Origin: Eulemur rufifrons
Taxonomy: Eukaryota; Chordata; Mammalia; Primates; Lemuridae
Reading direction: 5' to 3'
DNA: 64,000 nucleotides
Assembly (NCBI RefSeq): GCF_041146395.1
Contig: NC_091008.1
Span: 7,453,501 to 7,517,500, forward strand
Below are positions 59,644 through 64,000 of this stretch, piece by piece. Positions within the stretch are counted from its first letter, which is position 1; every line of letters starts with the position of its first letter. The notes under the pieces were generated by a model, which was given only the letters and a program-made list of their open reading frames with translations, ran no database searches and had not been told where the DNA came from. The position numbers were made by a program, and so were the translations under genes.

Positions 59644-60479
59644 TTCTGTGCATTCTTAACGAGAGTGGAAACTGAGGCTGGCAAGCGCCTGCAACTGGCC
59701 CTGTTTCCTCCTCACTCAGCCTTCAGGGACGGCCTTTAACCAGAATGAAAAAGGGACCAGCCGAGCCTGCTGTTCCCTCTCTGCTGGGTCCCAGGTTGTT
59801 CGCGACGACTTTGACCTTGGGGTGGGCTTTTCCAGACTCCCCTCCCGGCTCCGTTTCCTGAGCCTCCGTGGCTGCAGGACTGGTGTCTCCTCCCTCTCCT
59901 GTGTTTTCTACATCTCAGCTGTGTTAGGCTTTGCTTTCTTCCCTAACAGAAAATTTCTTGCACAGACTTGGTCCAAGGTGACACTGGTAATTCTCCTGAT
60001 TTTAAATGAAGTTTTGAAGAAACATTGGCTCTTAGACCCCTGCTTCAGAAAGGAGTTTGGCTCTTGGCTCGCTAGTCCTCATGGTGCAGCCTGTTCCGTA
60101 TCTTTGGCACATAGCTGACACTCACGAGGAAGAGCTGACTTCTGCGAATCCCGGTTCATCCGTGAGTGCTGACTCCTCAGATCCCCAGGACCGACTGTGT
60201 AACCAGATGCCCAGTCAAGAATTGTACAGAGTTCTTCCGTGATGCAGCTGAGATCTACCCAAAGCTTAGGGCAAGAGATCTGATTATATTCTCCTTCTCC
60301 TTTCCCCATCAGGAATAGTTTATCTCATTATCATCTAACCTGTACCCTCTATGGGAAATAATCCCTCTAATATTTGAGTCTGAATGTCTAATCTGAGAAT
60401 GTCACATGGCGAAATTTTACTGTTTGAACAGCCTGAATGGCAACAGCAATAATCAACAGGTCGGCCGCCAATCCCTGAT
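59644..60479. other. Unassigned sequence
   Basis: No recognised repeat; ORFs at 59822-60118 plus and 60079-60309 minus lack splice or homology support. Confidence 0.4.
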
Positions 60480-60645
60480 GTCTTTCCTCGGGCCTCAGTT
60501 TCCTCAGACGTAACAGAGGGGTGATATTAGCACCTGACTCGGGATTGCTGCGTGGACACAGGTGAAATGAGCTGATAACATGTGTTGTGCTCAGAGTGCT
60601 GCGGCACTTTGTAAGTGCTCAATACATGATACTTATTCTTACCAC
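60480..60645 (+). repeat. MIR SINE
   Basis: Plus orientation: GGGCCTCAGTTTCCTCAGAC, GGGGTGATATTAGCACCTGA, GTGCTCAATACATGATACTT. Confidence 0.85.
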
Positions 60646-60734
60646 TAATTTGTTACCGAGTCCCCAAGGGGAAAAAGATTTTAGTTACAATGTTCCCAAT
60701 ATATTCCTGTATATAGTTGAAATATTGTAGATTA

Positions 60735-61300
60735 ATTGAAAAAGAGACTTTTACTTTAGAATGGTTTTAGGTTTACAGAAAAGGTACAAAGACAGCACAG
60801 AACATTCCCATACACCACACGCCCCGTTCCCGCCATTGTTAGCATCTCACCTGGCCATGGTACCTGCGTCATAACCGAGAAACCAACACTGGCACATTGC
60901 CATGAACTGAACTCCGTACTCTGTTCAGACTTCACTGGTTTTTCTCTCAGGTCTTTTCCCCGTTCCAGGGTCCCAGGTATGAGGTTTCATTAAACTCGGT
61001 CACCCGGTCTCCTTGGGTTCCTGCTGGCTGGGACAGGCGTTAACTTTGGCTGTTTTGAGGGGCGCTGGTTGGGTATTTTGTAAAACGTCCCTCCTTTGGG
61101 TTTCGTCTTGATGTTTTTCTCATGATCAGGCTGGAGTTATGCTTTTGAGAGGGAAACCACAGAAGTGAAATACGCTTCCTGACACAGCTTGTTAAGGCTA
61201 CCTGTTATCAATCTGGCTTATTTTGGGCGTTAACCTTGCTCATCTGGCTGAGGTGGTGTTCGTCGTGTTTCTCTGTGATAAAGTTACTTAAAAAAAAAAA
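60735..61300 (-). mobile_element. L1M 3' UTR fragment
   Basis: Inverted L1M 3' UTR: GAATGGTTTTAGGTTTACAG, GGTACAAAGACAGCACAGAA, TTGGGTATTTTGTAAAACGT, TCTTGATGTTTTTCTCATGA, TGTTCGTCGTGTTTCTCTGT. Confidence 0.65.
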
Positions 61301-61317
61301 AAAAAAGAAAGACATCG

Positions 61318-61601
61318 GCTGGCAGAATGCAGGGGCTCACACCTGTAATACTAGCACTCTGGGAAGCTGAGGCAGGAGGATGGCTTGAAGCCAGGAGCTT
61401 GAGAGCAGCCTGAGCAAGAGTGAGACCCCGTCTGTACAAAAAATAGAAAAGTTAGCTGGGCGTGGTGATGTGCACCTGTAGTCCCAGCTACTCGGGAGGC
61501 TGAGACAGGAGGATCCTTGAGCTATGATGATGCCACTGCACTCTAGCCTGGGAGACAGAGCAAGACCCTGTCTCAAAAGGAAAAAAAAAAAAAAAAGGAA
61601 A
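61318..61601 (+). mobile_element. Alu SINE, older
   Basis: Plus orientation with a diverged start (GGCTGGCAGAATGCAGGGGC), short linker and shortened right arm (GGAGGATCCTTGAGCTATGA). Confidence 0.9.
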
Positions 61602-61974
61602 AATAATTAGCACATACCTTTAGGGTATGTGCAGAATTTTAAAATCTGACATATCAAATCTAAAAATGCCAAAGGCTTACTTTGATAGAGAAGCAGAATC
61701 CTAGATCTCATTTGGAATATATCTCTTGAATCCTATCAGAACTAACTACTATGATGAAAAGACAGAAATCTTACTACCTCGCTCTTGCCTCCACCACAAC
61801 TGTGTCCCTACCTTCTGACAGCTGGCTGGAAAGCTAGACATATGTGAAGTTGGTGGTGGCAATTAAAGAAGATGTTGTTTGGAAGATGTAAATGATGGGA
61901 CGTGGGTAGGACTAAGATTATGTGGTCAGCACAAGCAGGATGTCAGAGAAGAAGGAATGACTCAGGGATGAGGC

Positions 61975-62560
61975 TTCTGACCAAGGACATGGGGTGCTAT
62001 AAATTTGGGGGACTCGAAGGACAGGGTTATGGGTTAAGGTGTGAGTGAAAGGAGGGAGTAAGCTATGCATGGAAGGGGGGAAGAACATTCCAGGTGCAGG
62101 AACAGCAAGTACAGAGGCCTAGAGGCTTTGCTGATGTGTTCTAGGAGTGATAAAAATGCACTCTAATTGCCAATCATTTCTAGATGCTTTTTAGGAACTG
62201 GCTCTGGCTGGGGACTCTAGGAAACTTAGCCTGGTGCTGGAGTCATGAATGAGAAGGTGTGTCTGGCGATGGAGACAGGGGTGGGGGAACCGTGAGTTGC
62301 AGTCAAAGTAACTGGGATAAATGGGCCCGAGGCCGGAGGCAGATCGTACAGGTGATCTTTACCCTGCCAACAGTGGGCAGCCCTTGAAAGGTGTGAAGTG
62401 AAGCAGGTAGGTGACTTCACCAGACTGCCAGCCTTGTGTTTTGAAAGAACACTTGGTCTGCTTTTGGGAGAACTGGTTGGCCTTGGTGGTTAAGTTAGAG
62501 CAGGGTGGTTCCAGCAAGAAATGACTGGCCCAGTCCCGGCAAGAGATAGCAGTCACTTGT
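61975..62560 (-). repeat. L2 LINE fragment
   Basis: Inverted L2: GAACATTCCAGGTGCAGGAA, CAGCAAGTACAGAGGCC, CAGTGGGCAGCCCTTGAAAG. The minus ORFs here are shadows of L2. Confidence 0.6.
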
Positions 62561-62654
62561 TTCGGTTGGTGGTGGGTATAGAAAAAAGTGAAGGAATTCA
62601 AAGATCTCTAGAAGATAAGATTGACAGGGCTGGATGATAGCATGGACATGGGTT

Positions 62655-62780
62655 CTCTCTCTCTATGTATATATGTCAGATATTGTACATGTTCCTCCTG
62701 TGTTACATACTATACATATGTATTATGCATATATATATGACATATGTATGTGAGTGTGTGTGTGTATATATATATATGTA
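62655..62780. repeat. Mixed (TA/TG)n low-complexity tract
   Basis: Degenerate TATA/TGTG alternation with TATGTATATATGTCAGATAT repeated in part; interrupted microsatellite. Confidence 0.8.
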
Positions 62781-62799
62781 CTCGGTAGCAGTTCTTTAT

Positions 62800-64000
62800 A
62801 AAGAATGCTGAAACAGAGCAACCTTTATGGTTAATTTATCTTTTTTGCCAGATTGTCACACTTTCCCTTATTTTCCCTACTCAGTGTGTTGGTCAGGAAT
62901 TTCATGTAAACAGAGAATACGGGATAATTGAGGGAAAATGGAAGAAATTGTCTCTTATTTAAATGATTATGACCAGTTTAATTGTAGCACACATATTGCA
63001 CTTTTTACCAACTGAATTATGCCAAGCGTCCCCAAACCACTAATCAAGGAAGTCACTTAAATAATGACTAGATGATGATAATAGAGTACAGTTAAAGTGA
63101 CAATAGAGAAGAATTAAACGTGAAGAATGCCGAATGATGCTTCATTGCCATTCTCCACGTAAAGCCTGCGTGATTTAGGCTCACCCTGAAGAATGATATT
63201 GCAAAAGTGACTGAGTTCAGGAATTGAGACTTAAAGTTACTGAATTTTTTTCTTTTTGTTTCATTGATTTTTTTTTTTCTGTCATGACCGTACCATTCTT
63301 TTTGATGAATTTTGCAACTTTTAATGATTCTGATTTGTGGAGTAGTTAAAAAAAGTGTTAATTATAATTTAAATCTCCATGTGCTTTTCATATGCTCACA
63401 TAAGTTTTATTCAGCTAGCAGTTAAGTAAGCGATTACCCTATAAATATAACTTTAATAGCCCAGTCACCGGTATGGTGTTTGCCCCTGAATGCTTTTTCT
63501 AAGAAAAATTTTCTTGGGGATTTATATTTCTGTTGTACAGGGCTTACTGTTGATTGGATAATTGGAGGTCAGCCAGTGTGCATGAAACAGGAACACTTAG
63601 ACCTTTTGCATAACGTTTGGGCGGGTATAAATTAAATTTCCTTCGGAAAACAATGAGCGATGGGAAATGACACACGTTTTAAAGGGTGATCTGCGTTGCC
63701 ACAAAGCACTGAGACATGTTAAGGTTCTAGGGAACGATTTACTCAGGTAGGGCTTTGGTTGATACGATGACCAGATTTTGTCAGCCTCCCTGCTAGGTGT
63801 TTTGGGTGGTTGCTGTCGTGTGTCTTCCTCTCACGGAGGTTCCGAGACCCTAAACGAAGCCAGTGTACCGTGCGTTACTGTATCACCGCAACCTGCTCAC
63901 AGCAGGAAAAACATTTTAAAACACATCATAAGGGCTCTCTCGCTAGATCTCTTTTCTTCTTAAAATATACGTCCATCGTTGAAAATGAACTATGGAAAAT
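62800..64000. other. Unassigned A/T-rich sequence
   Basis: No recognised repeat, exon or RNA gene to the end of the window. Confidence 0.4.

Overview
This window is nuclear DNA of a strepsirrhine primate, most likely a lemur. The evidence is the Alu elements: at least nine full-length copies carry a long A/T-rich linker between the two arms (core AGAAAGAAATTATATGGACA) and a right arm reading GAGGTTGCTGTGAGC...GACGCCACGGCACTCTAG. From established knowledge this is the lemur/galago Alu type, not the human one. Older AluJ-like and monomeric copies are also present, together with the usual ancient mammalian layer of MIR, L2, L1M, MLT1/MaLR LTRs and hAT DNA transposons. No prokaryotic genes, rRNA, tRNA or CRISPR array were found.

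Coding content is sparse. The best supported gene is a plus-strand spliced gene that I do not recognise. Four short exons (12834-12913, 17954-18034, 19063-19136, 25421-25507) have good splice sites at nearly every junction. Their reading phases join without a stop (carry 1, carry 1, phase 0) into about 105 codons ending in TAG at 25505. The 5' part is either left of the window or was missed. On the minus strand there are two weaker coding candidates, a possible terminal exon at 29144-29387 and an ORF/exon near 45515-45615. If the first is real, the two genes are convergent.

Layout: 1-12.8 kb holds L1 and Alu insertions and unassigned sequence. 12.8-25.5 kb is the spliced gene, with its introns full of repeats. 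Its third intron holds a nested stack: a hAT transposon (21635-24591, with a recognisable 8-bp target duplication) split by an Alu and by a minus-strand L1, which is itself split by another Alu. 26-32 kb is mostly repeats and unassigned sequence. 32283-34741 is a minus-strand endogenous retrovirus with two LTRs about 80% alike by eye, a polypurine tract, short gag-, pol- and env-like remnants, a CpG-rich core, and a 29-bp tandem array (11 copies) that appears to have grown from a piece of its own pol reading frame. 35-64 kb is gene-poor, with L2 fragments (one interrupted by an MLT1 LTR), MIRs, an ERV1-like LTR at 52.7-53.3 kb, and L1M fragments at 57-58.2 and 60.7-61.3 kb.

All repeat family names come from recognising consensus features by eye, without a library search. 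Boundaries are good to a few bases where target-site duplications are visible, otherwise to tens of bases.
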